DNA from: Candidatus Villigracilis vicinus
GTDB lineage: Bacteria; Chloroflexota; Anaerolineae; Anaerolineales; Villigracilaceae
Direction of reading: 5' to 3'
Assembly (NCBI GenBank): GCA_016721315.1
Contig: JADKIL010000019.1
Coordinates: 184,110 to 248,109, forward strand
Length of the DNA stretch: 64,000 nt
The notes below the pieces were generated by a model, which ran no database searches, was not told the DNA's origin, and saw only the letters and a program-made list of their open reading frames with translations. The translations under genes were made by a program, and so were the position numbers. Below, one piece after another: positions 1 through 8,193 of the stretch (position 1 is the first letter of the stretch; each line of letters starts with the position of its first letter).

Positions 1-174
1 ACACGTTTTTATCGGGTGGATAAATCCCGTTCGCGTAATGCAGGCGGCGGCTCTGGCATTGGGTTGACCATCGCCAGGCACCTTGTCGAAGCACATGGCG
101 GGCGCATCTGGGCAGAGTCTGTGGGAGAGGGGCAGGGAAGTACCTTTACATTTAGTTTGAAGACCGCAAGCTAA
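1..174 (+). CDS. Sensor histidine kinase, C-terminal end only
   Basis: The reading frame is open from base 1 and stops with TAA at 172-174. The 57 residues are the end of a HATPase_c domain: an F-box-like start (TRFYRVDKSR), the glycine-rich G2 box GGGSGIGLTIARHL, and the closing GGRIWAES...GSTFTF strand pattern typical of two-component kinases. The sensor, DHp helix and N box lie outside the window, so the input signal cannot be inferred. No response regulator follows directly. The gene is followed by a strong hairpin at 301-345. Confidence 0.9.
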   Translation, partial: TRFYRVDKSRSRNAGGGSGIGLTIARHLVEAHGGRIWAESVGEGQGSTFTFSLKTAS

Positions 175-300
175 GCGACTTAATTGGCTTCATATAGAAA
201 CTTTGCATCAATCCATACTCTGATGACAATGAAGCAGGTGTATCCAAGTTAAAGTTGGGAGGAATGTTATTCAACTCGAATTTTACGAACATTTCAAGTT

Positions 301-345
301 AAATCATCCACGAAGATTTGTCTTACAAATCTTCGTGGATGATTT
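301..345. terminator. Perfect 21-bp hairpin downstream of the kinase
   Basis: Bases 301-321 and 325-345 are exact reverse complements around a 3-base loop, followed by a short T run. It can end transcription of the upstream kinase. The CCACGAAG/CTTCGTGG core also occurs in hairpins near 30.3 kb and 62.2 kb, so it may belong to a dispersed repeat family. The rest of 175-490 holds no gene. Confidence 0.65.
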
Positions 346-490
346 TTAAATTTGTCAGTCAACTCAAGTATGCAGTGAAGGATGATTGTCAGGGAGAATT
401 TGTGAATTTTGTAACTGTATTGATGATTTCATTTCTATAATTATAAAGGTTCATATTTCACCGTTGATCTTGACCGTAGGAGGTTCCCGC

Positions 491-2068
491 ATGGACGTTC
501 TCGGAAAGACCACGCCTGAATTTCAGGACGTGCTGACACCTCAAGCACTTGCATTTGTCGAACAACTCGAACGCGAGTTTGGTTCACGTCGCCGTGAGTT
601 GCTGCAAAAGCGAATAGAGCGGCAAAAAGTGTTGGATGCTGGAGTGTTGCCTATGTTTCTTGCGGAAACAGAACACATCCGCACTGGAGATTGGGTAGTT
701 GGTTCCATCCCAGATGACCTGCAAGACCGCCGCGTGGAGATCACAGGTCCGCCAGAACGCAAGATGGCGATCAACGCACTCAATTCAGGGGCAAAAGTTT
801 TCATGGCGGATTTTGAAGACGCCAACGCACCCACCTGGGAAAATCTCATTCAGGGGCACCTCAACTTGCGCGATGCCATTGAGCGCAACATTTCCCTCAC
901 CACCCCCGAAAAAACCTATAAATTAAATGAAACCCCTGCGACGTTGTTTGTACGTCCGCGTGGCTGGCATTTGGAAGAAAAGCATGTAGTTCTGGATGGA
1001 AAGCCCATTTCCGCATCGCTTTTCGACTTTGGACTATATCTGTTTCTCAATGCCGAACGTCTCCGAATGCGCGGCACGGGTCCATATTTCTACCTGCCCA
1101 AATTGGAGAGTCATCTCGAGGCACGATTATGGAACGATGTTTTTAACTTCGCGCAAGATAAGCTTGGCATCCCACGCGGTACCATCAAAGTGACCGTTCT
1201 CATCGAAACCATCCTCGCCTCCTTCGAGATGGACGAAATTTTGTACGAACTGCGGGAACATATCGTTGCGCTCAACGCCGGTCGTTGGGACTACATCTTT
1301 AGCACCATCAAAAAATTCAGCAAACGCCCCGATTTTCTCCTGCCTGACCGAGCTCAAGTGACTATGACCGTTCCTTTTATGAGGGCGTATACCGAGTTAT
1401 TGGTCAAAACCTGCCACAAACGAGGGGCGCACGCCATCGGCGGTATGGCAGCCTTCATCCCCAGTCGAAAAGACAAGGAAGTGAACGACATCGCGCTTGC
1501 CAAAGTCCGTGAGGATAAATTACGCGAATCGGATGATGGTTTCGACGGTACCTGGGTTGCCCACCCCGACCTTGTACCAACCGCCAAAGAGGTTTTCGAT
1601 AGTGTGCTGAACGATAAGCCGCACCAAAAAGAAAAGATGCGAGCCGAAGTCACTACCACCGCTGCAGACCTGGTCAACTTCAACATCCCCAACGGGCAGA
1701 TCACCGAAGCAGGCATGCGCCTTAACATCAATGTTGCCTTGCAATATATAGAAGCATGGCTGCGCGGCTCCGGTGCAGTCGCCATCCATAACCTGATGGA
1801 AGATGCTGCCACTGCCGAGATCTGTCGTGCCCAACTTTGGCAGTGGATTCATCATCCTACTGCCACCTTGTCAGACGGACGCAAAATTTCAATAGATCTG
1901 TATTGCCAGTTTTTGGCAGAAGAGATCGAAAAGATCAAATCCCAATATGGGCTGCAAACATATGCAAACAGCAGAATGGAAGACGCGATCAACTTATTCG
2001 ACGGATTGGTCACCGCCGACACGTTCTCCGAATTCCTCACGCTGCCCGCCTATGAAAAATTAGATTGA
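491..2068 (+). CDS. aceB: Malate synthase A
   Basis: Condenses glyoxylate with acetyl-CoA to malate, the second step of the glyoxylate shunt. The start at 491 gives 525 residues, the usual length of the A isoform, and has a strong TAGGAGG site at 477-483. An in-frame ATG at 386 would add an unconserved leader. Visible signatures are the ADFEDANAPTW segment, the LNAGRWDYIFS family signature near residue 260, and the MEDAATAEICRAQLWQW region near residue 437 that carries the catalytic acid. A TATAAT at 436-441 is a candidate -10 box. aceA follows 20 bases after the stop, so the two are almost certainly co-transcribed. Confidence 0.95.
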   Translation: MDVLGKTTPEFQDVLTPQALAFVEQLEREFGSRRRELLQKRIERQKVLDAGVLPMFLAETEHIRTGDWVVGSIPDDLQDRRVEITGPPERKMAINALNSGAKVFMADFEDANAPTWENLIQGHLNLRDAIERNISLTTPEKTYKLNETPATLFVRPRGWHLEEKHVVLDGKPISASLFDFGLYLFLNAERLRMRGTGPYFYLPKLESHLEARLWNDVFNFAQDKLGIPRGTIKVTVLIETILASFEMDEILYELREHIVALNAGRWDYIFSTIKKFSKRPDFLLPDRAQVTMTVPFMRAYTELLVKTCHKRGAHAIGGMAAFIPSRKDKEVNDIALAKVREDKLRESDDGFDGTWVAHPDLVPTAKEVFDSVLNDKPHQKEKMRAEVTTTAADLVNFNIPNGQITEAGMRLNINVALQYIEAWLRGSGAVAIHNLMEDAATAEICRAQLWQWIHHPTATLSDGRKISIDLYCQFLAEEIEKIKSQYGLQTYANSRMEDAINLFDGLVTADTFSEFLTLPAYEKLD

Positions 2069-2088
2069 TCACCGAGGAGAAAAGAATC

Positions 2089-3384
2089 ATGTTTCACAAA
2101 TACCAACCCAAGTCCGTCGATGAGTTAAAGAAAGAATGGGCAGATGACCCCCGTTGGAAAGGCGTATACCGACCCTATACCGCCGAAGAAGTGGATAGCC
2201 TGCGCGGCACCTTCCAACATGACCACACCCTGGCACGTATGGGAGCCGAACGCCTTTGGCAATTACTGCATGAGGAAAAATTCATCCGCGCTCTGGGTGC
2301 ATTGACCGGCAACCAGGCGGTGGAAATGGTCCAGGCAGGTTTGAAGTCCATCTACCTCAGCGGCTGGCAAGTGGCGGGCGACGCCAATGATGCCCTCACC
2401 ATGTACCCCGATCAAAGCCTGTACCCGGTCACCAGTGTTCCCACCGTTTTGAAGAAGATCAATAACGCGCTCATCCGTGCCGATCAGATCCAACATATGG
2501 AAGGTCGTGATGGTGAGGTTCAATACTTTGCTCCCATTGTGGCAGATGCAGAAGCAGGTTTTGGCGGCGCACTCAATACATTTGAGTTGATCAAAGCCAT
2601 GATCGAAGCCGGAGCCGCGGGCATCCACCTTGAAGACCAACTTTCATCTTTGAAGAAGTGTGGACACATGGGTGGGAAGGTTCTTGTGCCTGTGCATGAC
2701 TTCATCCAAAAATTGATCTCCGCTCGTCTCGCCGCCGACGTGATGGGGGTTCCCACCATTTTCATCGGGCGCACCGATGCCTTGTCTGCCACTCTCATTC
2801 GCGGCGATATTGACCGTGTAGACCATGAACACCTCACCGGTGAACGTACTGCCGATGGCTTCCTTGTTGTGAAGAATGGACTGGAATATGCAGTGGCACG
2901 TGCGCTTGAATTCGCCCCGTATGTCGACCTGATCTGGTGCGAAACCTCCACGCCCGATCTGGGAGAGGCGCGTGAGTTTGCCCAAGCCATTCATGCCAAA
3001 TATCCCGGTAAGATGCTGGCATATAACTGCTCGCCTTCTTTCAACTGGAAGCGCAAACTCGATGACAAACAGATTGCTGATTTCCAGGATCAATTAGGCG
3101 AGGCTGGCTATAAATTCCAGTTCATTACCCTGGCGGGGTTCCATACCCTCAATGCCAGCATGTTCGATCTGGCACATGGCTATGCCCGCAACGGGATGAC
3201 AGCCTTCGTCAAAGTGCAGGAACGCGAATTTGAAATGGAAAAGACCATGGGCTTCCGTGCTGTCAAACACCAGGCATTCGTGGGCGCAGGTTATTTTGAT
3301 GCAGTCCAGACCACCGTCAGTGGCGGCGAAGTTTCTACAGGAGCGATCAAAGGCTCCACCGAAGAGGAACAATTCAAGCATTAA
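2089..3384 (+). CDS. aceA: Isocitrate lyase
   Basis: Cleaves isocitrate to glyoxylate and succinate, feeding the malate synthase encoded just upstream. The start at 2089 follows a GAGGAG site at 2074-2079 and gives 431 residues, normal for the short bacterial form. The family signature KKCGHMGGK near residues 188-196 carries the catalytic Cys, and metal/substrate-binding stretches (VADAEAGFGG, LEDQ, NCSPSFNW) are present. The two genes make a self-contained shunt allowing growth on acetate or fatty acids. The operon ends at a perfect hairpin. Confidence 0.96.
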   Translation: MFHKYQPKSVDELKKEWADDPRWKGVYRPYTAEEVDSLRGTFQHDHTLARMGAERLWQLLHEEKFIRALGALTGNQAVEMVQAGLKSIYLSGWQVAGDANDALTMYPDQSLYPVTSVPTVLKKINNALIRADQIQHMEGRDGEVQYFAPIVADAEAGFGGALNTFELIKAMIEAGAAGIHLEDQLSSLKKCGHMGGKVLVPVHDFIQKLISARLAADVMGVPTIFIGRTDALSATLIRGDIDRVDHEHLTGERTADGFLVVKNGLEYAVARALEFAPYVDLIWCETSTPDLGEAREFAQAIHAKYPGKMLAYNCSPSFNWKRKLDDKQIADFQDQLGEAGYKFQFITLAGFHTLNASMFDLAHGYARNGMTAFVKVQEREFEMEKTMGFRAVKHQAFVGAGYFDAVQTTVSGGEVSTGAIKGSTEEEQFKH

Positions 3385-3392
3385 TTTGACTT

Positions 3393-3442
3393 CTTGAAAT
3401 AAATAGAACGCGTGCCCAGGCACGCGTTCTATTTATTTCAAG
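3393..3442. terminator. Bidirectional terminator between aceA and rsfS
   Basis: Bases 3393-3414 and 3421-3442 form an uninterrupted 22-bp stem with a 6-base loop. The AT-rich outer part supplies U tracts in both directions. It lies between convergent genes and ends nine bases or more from each stop. Confidence 0.85.
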
Positions 3443-3456
3443 CTAAGTGATGTTTT

Positions 3457-3801
3457 TTATTGCAATCTCACCAGAACTTTCCCCTCTTCCCAAAGTTCTT
3501 CGATCTGGTAGTAGCCGCGTTGATCTGGCGAGAATAAGTGGACGACCACGTCGCCAAAATCCACTACAACCCAGCCGTCACGCGAATTACCTTGTTTCTT
3601 TCCTTTTCTTTTGTGTTTCTTACGAATGTCGTCAATGGCGCTGTTGGCAAGCGCGTCAAGCATGCGGTCACTGGTACCGGTGCAAATGACGAAGTAATCG
3701 GTAAAGGATGCTATTTCTTTTATATCCATCAGGACGATGTCTTCGCCCTTCTTGTCTTCCAGGGCGTCAACGATGTCACGAGCAAGATTTAGTGCATTCA
3801 G
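3457..3801 (-). CDS. rsfS: Ribosomal silencing factor RsfS
   Basis: Binds ribosomal protein uL14 and blocks 30S-50S joining when nutrients run out. The DUF143/RsfS core is clear: VDALEDKKGEDIV, then FTDYFVICTG, a basic stretch, and WVVVDFGDVVVHLFSP. The first ATG (3729) would delete the conserved LARDIVDALEDKKGEDIV segment, so the true start lies upstream. The frame is open only back to a TGA at 3807-3805, and the only plausible initiator there is CTG at 3801. It is preceded by GAGGTGA, which overlaps the thpR stop. The predicted length of 114 residues fits the family. Translation is probably coupled to thpR. nadD, the common neighbour, is absent. Confidence 0.88.
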   Translation of the reverse strand: MNALNLARDIVDALEDKKGEDIVLMDIKEIASFTDYFVICTGTSDRMLDALANSAIDDIRKKHKRKGKKQGNSRDGWVVVDFGDVVVHLFSPDQRGYYQIEELWEEGKVLVRLQ

Positions 3802-3804
3802 GGT

Positions 3805-4383
3805 TCACCTCAAAGGGGCGGAGAATAGTTTCGTATAGACAGACCCGTCCGCGTGCAGGTCGCTTTGGTAAAGATGAATAGAGTCTACTCTGGCTATGCC
3901 AATATTGCCAAGTTGAATTGACATTAGAGTATTGCTGATTTTTTGAAGATCTTGGGAGGGAATTCCCTGACGGACACGCCCCAGAGTGAGATGCGGTGAG
4001 AAAGGGCGTTCTTCTTTTTCATATCCGAGGCGGACCGCACTTTCTTCGATCTTCTGCTGCATGGAGTTTAACCCGGCTGGGGCGTGGAGCCCAACCCAGA
4101 TCACACGTGGTCGTTTGGGGGTAGGGAAGGAGCCGAGCCCGCCGATCTGAAGGTCAAACTGTGAGCAGGTTGCAGCGGCTTGGGTAAGAGTTTGCTTTAG
4201 GAATTCTAGATGAGAAGTGGGCGTAACCCCAAGGAATCTTAATGTCAAATGTAAATTATGAATGGGAACCCAACGGATGACATCGTCCCCCAAAGTCTGG
4301 CGCAGGTGTTTGGTTTGTTTTTCTATCGACTCTTGGGCGGCTGGCGGCAGGTCAAGGGCAATAAAGGTACGAATCTGGTTCAT
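3805..4383 (-). CDS. thpR: RNA 2',3'-cyclic phosphodiesterase (2H family)
   Basis: Opens RNA 2',3'-cyclic phosphates and historically was called 2'-5' RNA ligase (LigT). The 192 residues carry the two diagnostic HxTx motifs of the 2H phosphoesterases, HLTL at residues 45-48 and HLTL at 131-134, separated by the usual distance. The start ATG overlaps the stop of the upstream receiver gene (ATGA at 4383-4380), and the stop overlaps the ribosome site of rsfS. The three genes therefore read as one translationally coupled unit. Confidence 0.93.
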   Translation of the reverse strand: MNQIRTFIALDLPPAAQESIEKQTKHLRQTLGDDVIRWVPIHNLHLTLRFLGVTPTSHLEFLKQTLTQAAATCSQFDLQIGGLGSFPTPKRPRVIWVGLHAPAGLNSMQQKIEESAVRLGYEKEERPFSPHLTLGRVRQGIPSQDLQKISNTLMSIQLGNIGIARVDSIHLYQSDLHADGSVYTKLFSAPLR

Positions 4384-4766
4384 TCCTTGGTGGTATGAAG
4401 GACTTGCTCCACAGCCTGTTTGAGATCGAGAAAGCCAACCGGTTTGGTGAGATACATGGATGCGCCAGCTTCGAAACCGGTCTTGATATCACCTGGCATG
4501 CTTTTAGCAGAGAGGATAATGACTGGAATGGAAGCAAGCTCAGGTTCGCGGCGGATATATCGCAAGACCTCAAGCCCTGAAATATCAGGCATCATGACAT
4601 CCAACAGGATCACATCCGGTTTTTCCTGGGAAATGATCGGGATGGCGGGCGCGCTTGAAAACATTTTGATGACGCGAAACCCATTAATACGCATCATTTC
4701 CGAAAATAATTCGGCAGCATCTGCTTCGTCTTCAATGATCATGACTGTTTTTTGTTTGGGGTTCAT
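4380..4766 (-). CDS. Single-domain response regulator (CheY-like receiver)
   Basis: A stand-alone receiver of 128 residues with the acidic pair ED (12-13), phosphoacceptor D56 in LLDVMMPDISG, a switch serine in IILSAKS and K108 in YLTKPV. There is no output domain, so it must act through a partner protein. The ATG at 4766 is preferred over the one at 4793 because AGAGGA lies just upstream of it. It is the first gene of the thpR-rsfS unit, and no kinase adjoins it. Confidence 0.9.
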   Translation of the reverse strand: MNPKQKTVMIIEDEADAAELFSEMMRINGFRVIKMFSSAPAIPIISQEKPDVILLDVMMPDISGLEVLRYIRREPELASIPVIILSAKSMPGDIKTGFEAGASMYLTKPVGFLDLKQAVEQVLHTTKE

Positions 4767-4894
4767 TCGTCCTCTATGTGCTAAAAATAGCATAAAGGAT
4801 GGGAATTTGCAAGGGCGTATAAATTTTATGATGCCTTTGTAAGAAATCGCTTCAGCTGCCTGTCTATGCAGTAGAACCGATTATTGGAGGTACT

Positions 4895-5401
4895 ATGACC
4901 GAATTAGATGCATTTCGAGCAGAGAAGGATGAGTTCTTTGGCAGCCACCCGCAAAGTCCTTTAACCCGCGAGCAGAAGAAGCAATTCCATGGGCTGAAAT
5001 ATTTCCCTGAAAATGATGCCTTGCGTTTTGAAGCCCTGGTGGAGGAATTCCCCATCAAAGAAGGTTTCGACATGCAGACATCCACTGGCGGCGTACAGCA
5101 TTACGAGAAGTTCGGCAGGTTTTCTTTCCCTGTTGAAGGGCAGACAGTGGAACTGACCATTTACCGTAGTGAGCATGAGTTCTTCCTGCCTTTTGTGGAT
5201 TCTTTATCCGGAACGGAGACCTACCCGGCGGGTCGTTATCTCGAGCCGGATCCTTTACCGGGCGGGCGCTTCTTTATTGACTTCAACCTTGCCTACAACC
5301 CCTACTGTGCCTACAATGAAATGTGGTCCTGCCCGATCACACCGGCAGAGAACAGGCTTAAAGCGGCGATTCGTGCTGGAGAGAAATTATTCCACGAATA
5401 A
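4895..5401 (+). CDS. DUF1684 family protein
   Basis: A 168-residue protein whose C-terminal half carries the family pattern: TYPAGRYLEPDPL, then DFNLAYNPYCAYNEMWSCP, then a closing ENRLKAAIRAGEK. The biochemical role of DUF1684 is not established. There is no signal peptide or membrane segment, so it is probably cytoplasmic. GGAGG at 4886-4890 supports the start. It stands alone between a divergent receiver operon and a shared terminator. Confidence 0.85.
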   Translation: MTELDAFRAEKDEFFGSHPQSPLTREQKKQFHGLKYFPENDALRFEALVEEFPIKEGFDMQTSTGGVQHYEKFGRFSFPVEGQTVELTIYRSEHEFFLPFVDSLSGTETYPAGRYLEPDPLPGGRFFIDFNLAYNPYCAYNEMWSCPITPAENRLKAAIRAGEKLFHE

Positions 5402-5436
5402 AAAAAATTGACGGGCATATGCCCGTCAATTTTTTT
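5401..5436. terminator. Bidirectional terminator
   Basis: A perfect palindrome with A tract, GC core GACGGGC/GCCCGTC and T tract on both strands. It ends the DUF1684 gene on the plus strand and the anti-sigma-like gene, whose stop lies inside it, on the minus strand. Confidence 0.9.
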
Positions 5437-5737
5437 TATCTTCTATATCGTCCTGCGTATTTTCCACCGCTGAAAGCAGCGCCTCGTATTCATCACAACA
5501 ATCGGAGCACATGTCTAGATGCTCATGAATGAGAGGCGTTATCTTGGAGGTATCCTTGCCTTCCCGGATCTCGGCTTCCACGAATTCATCCAGCCGGGCA
5601 TACAGGTCACTGCAAGACAGGTCTTCTTCACGTACCTGTTCGAGGACTTGAAGGAAGCGCAGCACCATTTCATCGCTGATCTGCTGGGCAGCGATGGGTT
5701 GATCTTCGGAGGGGTTGGGGAATTTTTCTAGGCTCAT
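5426..5737 (-). CDS. Putative zinc-finger anti-sigma factor
   Basis: A soluble 103-residue protein directly downstream of an ECF sigma gene on the same strand. Near residues 70-85 it has HEHLDMCSDCC, the H-x3-C-x2-C arrangement of ZAS/zf-HC2 anti-sigma domains. It has no membrane segment, unlike many anti-sigmas, so it would act in the cytoplasm, perhaps sensing thiol oxidation. The function is inferred from the motif and position. An alternative is a zinc-binding regulator unrelated to the sigma factor. Confidence 0.65.
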   Translation of the reverse strand: MSLEKFPNPSEDQPIAAQQISDEMVLRFLQVLEQVREEDLSCSDLYARLDEFVEAEIREGKDTSKITPLIHEHLDMCSDCCDEYEALLSAVENTQDDIEDKKN

Positions 5738-5773
5738 TCTAAAATTGTGACGATTAATATAAAGTTAATCTTA

Positions 5774-6418
5774 CTATTTTTGTTCGAAGGCGAGCAGCAC
5801 ATCTTGTGGAGAGAGTTCTTCGAGCGCAAGGCGTTTTTTGAGGCGCAACCGGGCATCATGCAATAACTTGTATAGCGCATTACGGTTGGTCTTCATGCGC
5901 TTGGCGGCTTCTTCCATCGGAACATCCTGCAAGCCGAGCATGACGAGCGCTTCCCGCTGCTTGGGAGTCAACTCTTCCTCTAAAATGCGGCGGACGCGGG
6001 TGATCATATCCTTGCGCTCTGCCGAGGTTTCGGGGGACGCATGGGGGTCGGCAAGTAAGCCGGGTGGCGGGGGGGCGTCTTCGTTCTCGGTCAATTCGTC
6101 GAGTGAGGCGTCGCGCCAGCGTTTGCGACGAAGTTCGGTCAGGGCAATACGAATGGCGATCTTGTGTACCCAGGTAGTGAAGAGACTTCTTCCTTCAAAG
6201 GTATCCAACTGGTCTAAAACACGCAGCAGGGTTTCCTGAGTGACTTCTTCCACCAAGGGCGGAAAAAGTGGGTCATCTGAGGATAACCAGCGGGAAAGGG
6301 CATACGGCAGACCCTTTTGGATGATCGTGCGAAGGTCGGCGAGGGCTTCCTCATGGATAGCGCCAGTGCTGCGTAAGTCGTTGAGCCAGGTTTCGTTGGT
6401 GCGGGATGTCATACTCAT
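5774..6418 (-). CDS. ECF-type RNA polymerase sigma factor
   Basis: A 214-residue sigma-70 family protein with region 2 (about residues 45-110, including TQETLLRVLDQLDTF and the -10-reading helix TWVHKIAIRIALTELRRKRWR) and region 4 (about 145-200, TPKQREALVMLGL...MEEAAKRMKTNRNALYKLLHDAR). An acidic, Pro-rich linker (ENEDAPPPPG) joins them and no region 3 is present, as in ECF factors. It directs transcription of an unidentified regulon. The cysteine-containing gene downstream is its likely antagonist. Confidence 0.93.
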   Translation of the reverse strand: MSMTSRTNETWLNDLRSTGAIHEEALADLRTIIQKGLPYALSRWLSSDDPLFPPLVEEVTQETLLRVLDQLDTFEGRSLFTTWVHKIAIRIALTELRRKRWRDASLDELTENEDAPPPPGLLADPHASPETSAERKDMITRVRRILEEELTPKQREALVMLGLQDVPMEEAAKRMKTNRNALYKLLHDARLRLKKRLALEELSPQDVLLAFEQK

Positions 6419-6508
6419 TCATTATAAAAGAGTGTTGCAGATTTTTCGGCTTCTTTGAGAGATTCTGATAGTTCTATTATCTTTTATGCTTGTTGCTAAA
6501 GAATAAAA

Positions 6509-6532
6509 AAACCGCCTTTTAAAAGGCGGTTT
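6509..6532 (-). terminator. Terminator of tRNA-Val
   Basis: A perfect stem AAACCGCC/GGCGGTTT with central TTTT/AAAA lies three bases beyond the encoded CCA. On the minus strand it is followed by a run of T. Confidence 0.88.
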
Positions 6533-6534
6533 GC

Positions 6535-6611
6535 TGGTGGGCGCACAGGGACTCGAACCCCGGACCCCTACTGTGTGATAGTAGTGCTCTAACCAACTGA
6601 GCTATGCACCC
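6535..6611 (-). tRNA. tRNA-Val (anticodon CAC)
   Basis: Reading the minus strand from 6611, a cloverleaf forms. The 7-bp acceptor GGGTGCA pairs with TGCGCCC with one G-T pair. The D arm is GCTC/GAGC and the anticodon stem is CTACT/AGTAG. The loop ATCACAC places CAC at positions 34-36, and the T arm has TTCGAGT. Discriminator A and CCA are encoded. It reads valine GUG codons. Confidence 0.95.
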
Positions 6612-6657
6612 AACGAAGCGACGGGATTATAGCCGAGCCTCGTTTCTTTTGCAAGGA

Positions 6658-7170
6658 TTAATGCGTTAGGTCTTCGGGTTGGAAGCAGGCTTCATAGTTC
6701 GCACCAATAATGACACGGTATTGCACCTTGCTGTTTGGGTCAGGGAGGGCAAGGACGTTGGCGTTGTAGGTTCCCAGCACATTGATGATCGTCTGTCTCT
6801 GGTTGGGGTCCTGGCTGGTGGTGTAATCGACGAGGACTGTATTAGTGTAGTCGCGTTTATCTGCCGGGCTGGTGACAGTTTCGTATCCGGCGTAGTTCAG
6901 GCGTGAGGCAGCCAGAGTTTCCATTGTGTCAAAGTATGAGCCGTTTTGCACTTCCACTGTGATGCTCTCACGTGCTACAGCATAAGTTGAAAGCGTGGTG
7001 GCTTCTACAAGCATTTGTTGCAGTGCATCTTCCTGGGGGAGCAGCACAGCGGCGCCGCCGGGGGTCGTCCATGGGAGGACGTAAGGCGGGCGGATGTAAT
7101 AACTGCGAATATTCGCGTTGGTGAAGTTGACTGTGTACGGTGTCAGGCTGAGCATATCACCCAGTCCCAT
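6658..7170 (-). CDS. LCP-family protein, C-terminal part after a frameshift
   Basis: This frame continues the LCP protein encoded upstream in another frame. In this frame the coding sequence resumes at about 7245 with ALQTGTFGKVPQLYNDF and runs through MGLGDMLSLTP to a C-terminal LytR_C-like segment (residues about 55-140: VEVQNGS...AASRLNYAGYETVTS...LVDYTTS). The ATG at 7170 is internal and probably not a true start. Restoring one base near 7241-7247 would join both parts into one protein of about 500 residues. Confidence 0.75.
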   Translation of the reverse strand: MGLGDMLSLTPYTVNFTNANIRSYYIRPPYVLPWTTPGGAAVLLPQEDALQQMLVEATTLSTYAVARESITVEVQNGSYFDTMETLAASRLNYAGYETVTSPADKRDYTNTVLVDYTTSQDPNQRQTIINVLGTYNANVLALPDPNSKVQYRVIIGANYEACFQPEDLTH

Positions 7171-8162
7171 GTCGGTAATGACGGTGCTGGAGAAATCGTT
7201 ATACAGTTGGGGAACTTTGCCAAAGGTGCCGGTTTGCAGGGCTTTTGGAAGATGGTACGGATGACTTCCTGCTGGCGGCGTCCGCGGTCAAAATCGCTGG
7301 ATTTGGAACGTGAGCGGGCGTACCAAAGTGCCAGATCGCCGTCCATATGAACTTGACCAGGTCCAACAGTGTATAGCCACCAGTTGTTCTCGTCGTTCTC
7401 GTCGAGACCAGGAGAGATCAACCGCCAGTCGGTATATGGGCAGGAGATGGGAACATCGATTCCGCCCAATGTGTCTACCATGCGGCGGAAGCCGTCGAAT
7501 TCGACCATGGCAGTATGATCGATACGGATGCCGAAATTTTGCAGAATGGTGTCTTTCAATAATCCCATACCGCCGCCAGCATACCCGCCGGCTTCTCCGC
7601 TTTGGTAGGCTGTGTTGATACGCTGCATCCCGACAGTTGGGATGTAAAGCCAGGTATCACGTGGAATGGAAATGAGCGAAACCTGCCCTTCGCGGTACCA
7701 GACGATGGCGATCAGGATCGTATCGGTACGGTGTGATGTGCCCGCAGGTCTGCGGTCTGAGCCGACAAGCAGAAAATTTACCGTCTCGTTACTGGTTAGC
7801 AGAGGCGGAGGGGTGATGTCACTTACGCTGGCGGGTTCGGGCGGGGGCGCTGCCTGGTTTGGGAATAACTGTTCAATGAGGGCTGTCGCTGTCGGCGAGG
7901 CTTGAGGCGAAGCGGTTGGGATGGGCGTTTCCGTCGGCAGAAAAAGCTGAGCTGTGGGGTTTGAGTTGTTTTGGTAAATTAAGGGCTGAGTTGGGGTTGC
8001 CAGCGAAGGTTGAAATGGGGTTGGCGTAGGTGAAGCATTTGGTGCTGAAGTGATGAGGATGAAGGGCAACGGGGCTTGTGGCGGGGTGGCTGGCGCCCCG
8101 CACGCAGTAATTAAAACTGCCAGATTGGCGCTGAAAGCAAAGAGGCGGGATATTTTCATCAA
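7143..8162 (-). CDS. LytR-CpsA-Psr (LCP) family lipoprotein, N-terminal part
   Basis: LCP enzymes transfer undecaprenyl-linked polymers onto cell-wall peptidoglycan or related acceptors. A lipobox (VLITAC, Cys about residue 21) is followed by a Pro/Thr linker. The catalytic domain (about residues 125-300) shows FLLVGSDRR, TDTILIA, SIPRDTWLYIP and FDRGRRQQEVI, including the conserved arginines. After residue about 305 the frame leaves the homologous sequence at an AAAA run (7243-7246), and the correct continuation is in the other frame. It ends an operon with the LysM protein and the kinase-like gene, suggesting an envelope function. Confidence 0.85.
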   Translation of the reverse strand: MMKISRLFAFSANLAVLITACGAPATPPQAPLPFILITSAPNASPTPTPFQPSLATPTQPLIYQNNSNPTAQLFLPTETPIPTASPQASPTATALIEQLFPNQAAPPPEPASVSDITPPPLLTSNETVNFLLVGSDRRPAGTSHRTDTILIAIVWYREGQVSLISIPRDTWLYIPTVGMQRINTAYQSGEAGGYAGGGMGLLKDTILQNFGIRIDHTAMVEFDGFRRMVDTLGGIDVPISCPYTDWRLISPGLDENDENNWWLYTVGPGQVHMDGDLALWYARSRSKSSDFDRGRRQQEVIRTIFQKPCKPAPLAKFPNCITISPAPSLPTWDWVICSA

Positions 8163-8193
8163 TGGATCTGGATTATGCCGGGGGCTGACGCGC

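Noticed and set aside
386..490. N-terminal extension of malate synthase from ATG 386
   Set aside because: The extra 35 residues are not family-like, and a strong ribosome site marks ATG 491.
1354..1812. Long minus-strand frame inside aceB
   Set aside because: It is antisense to a strongly conserved enzyme, has no ribosome site and encodes a Ser/Ala/Arg-rich unlikely protein.
7143..7260. Programmed frameshift in the LCP gene
   Set aside because: There is no X-XXY-YYZ slippery heptamer or evident downstream stem. A lost base in an AAAA run is simpler and matches other genes in the window.
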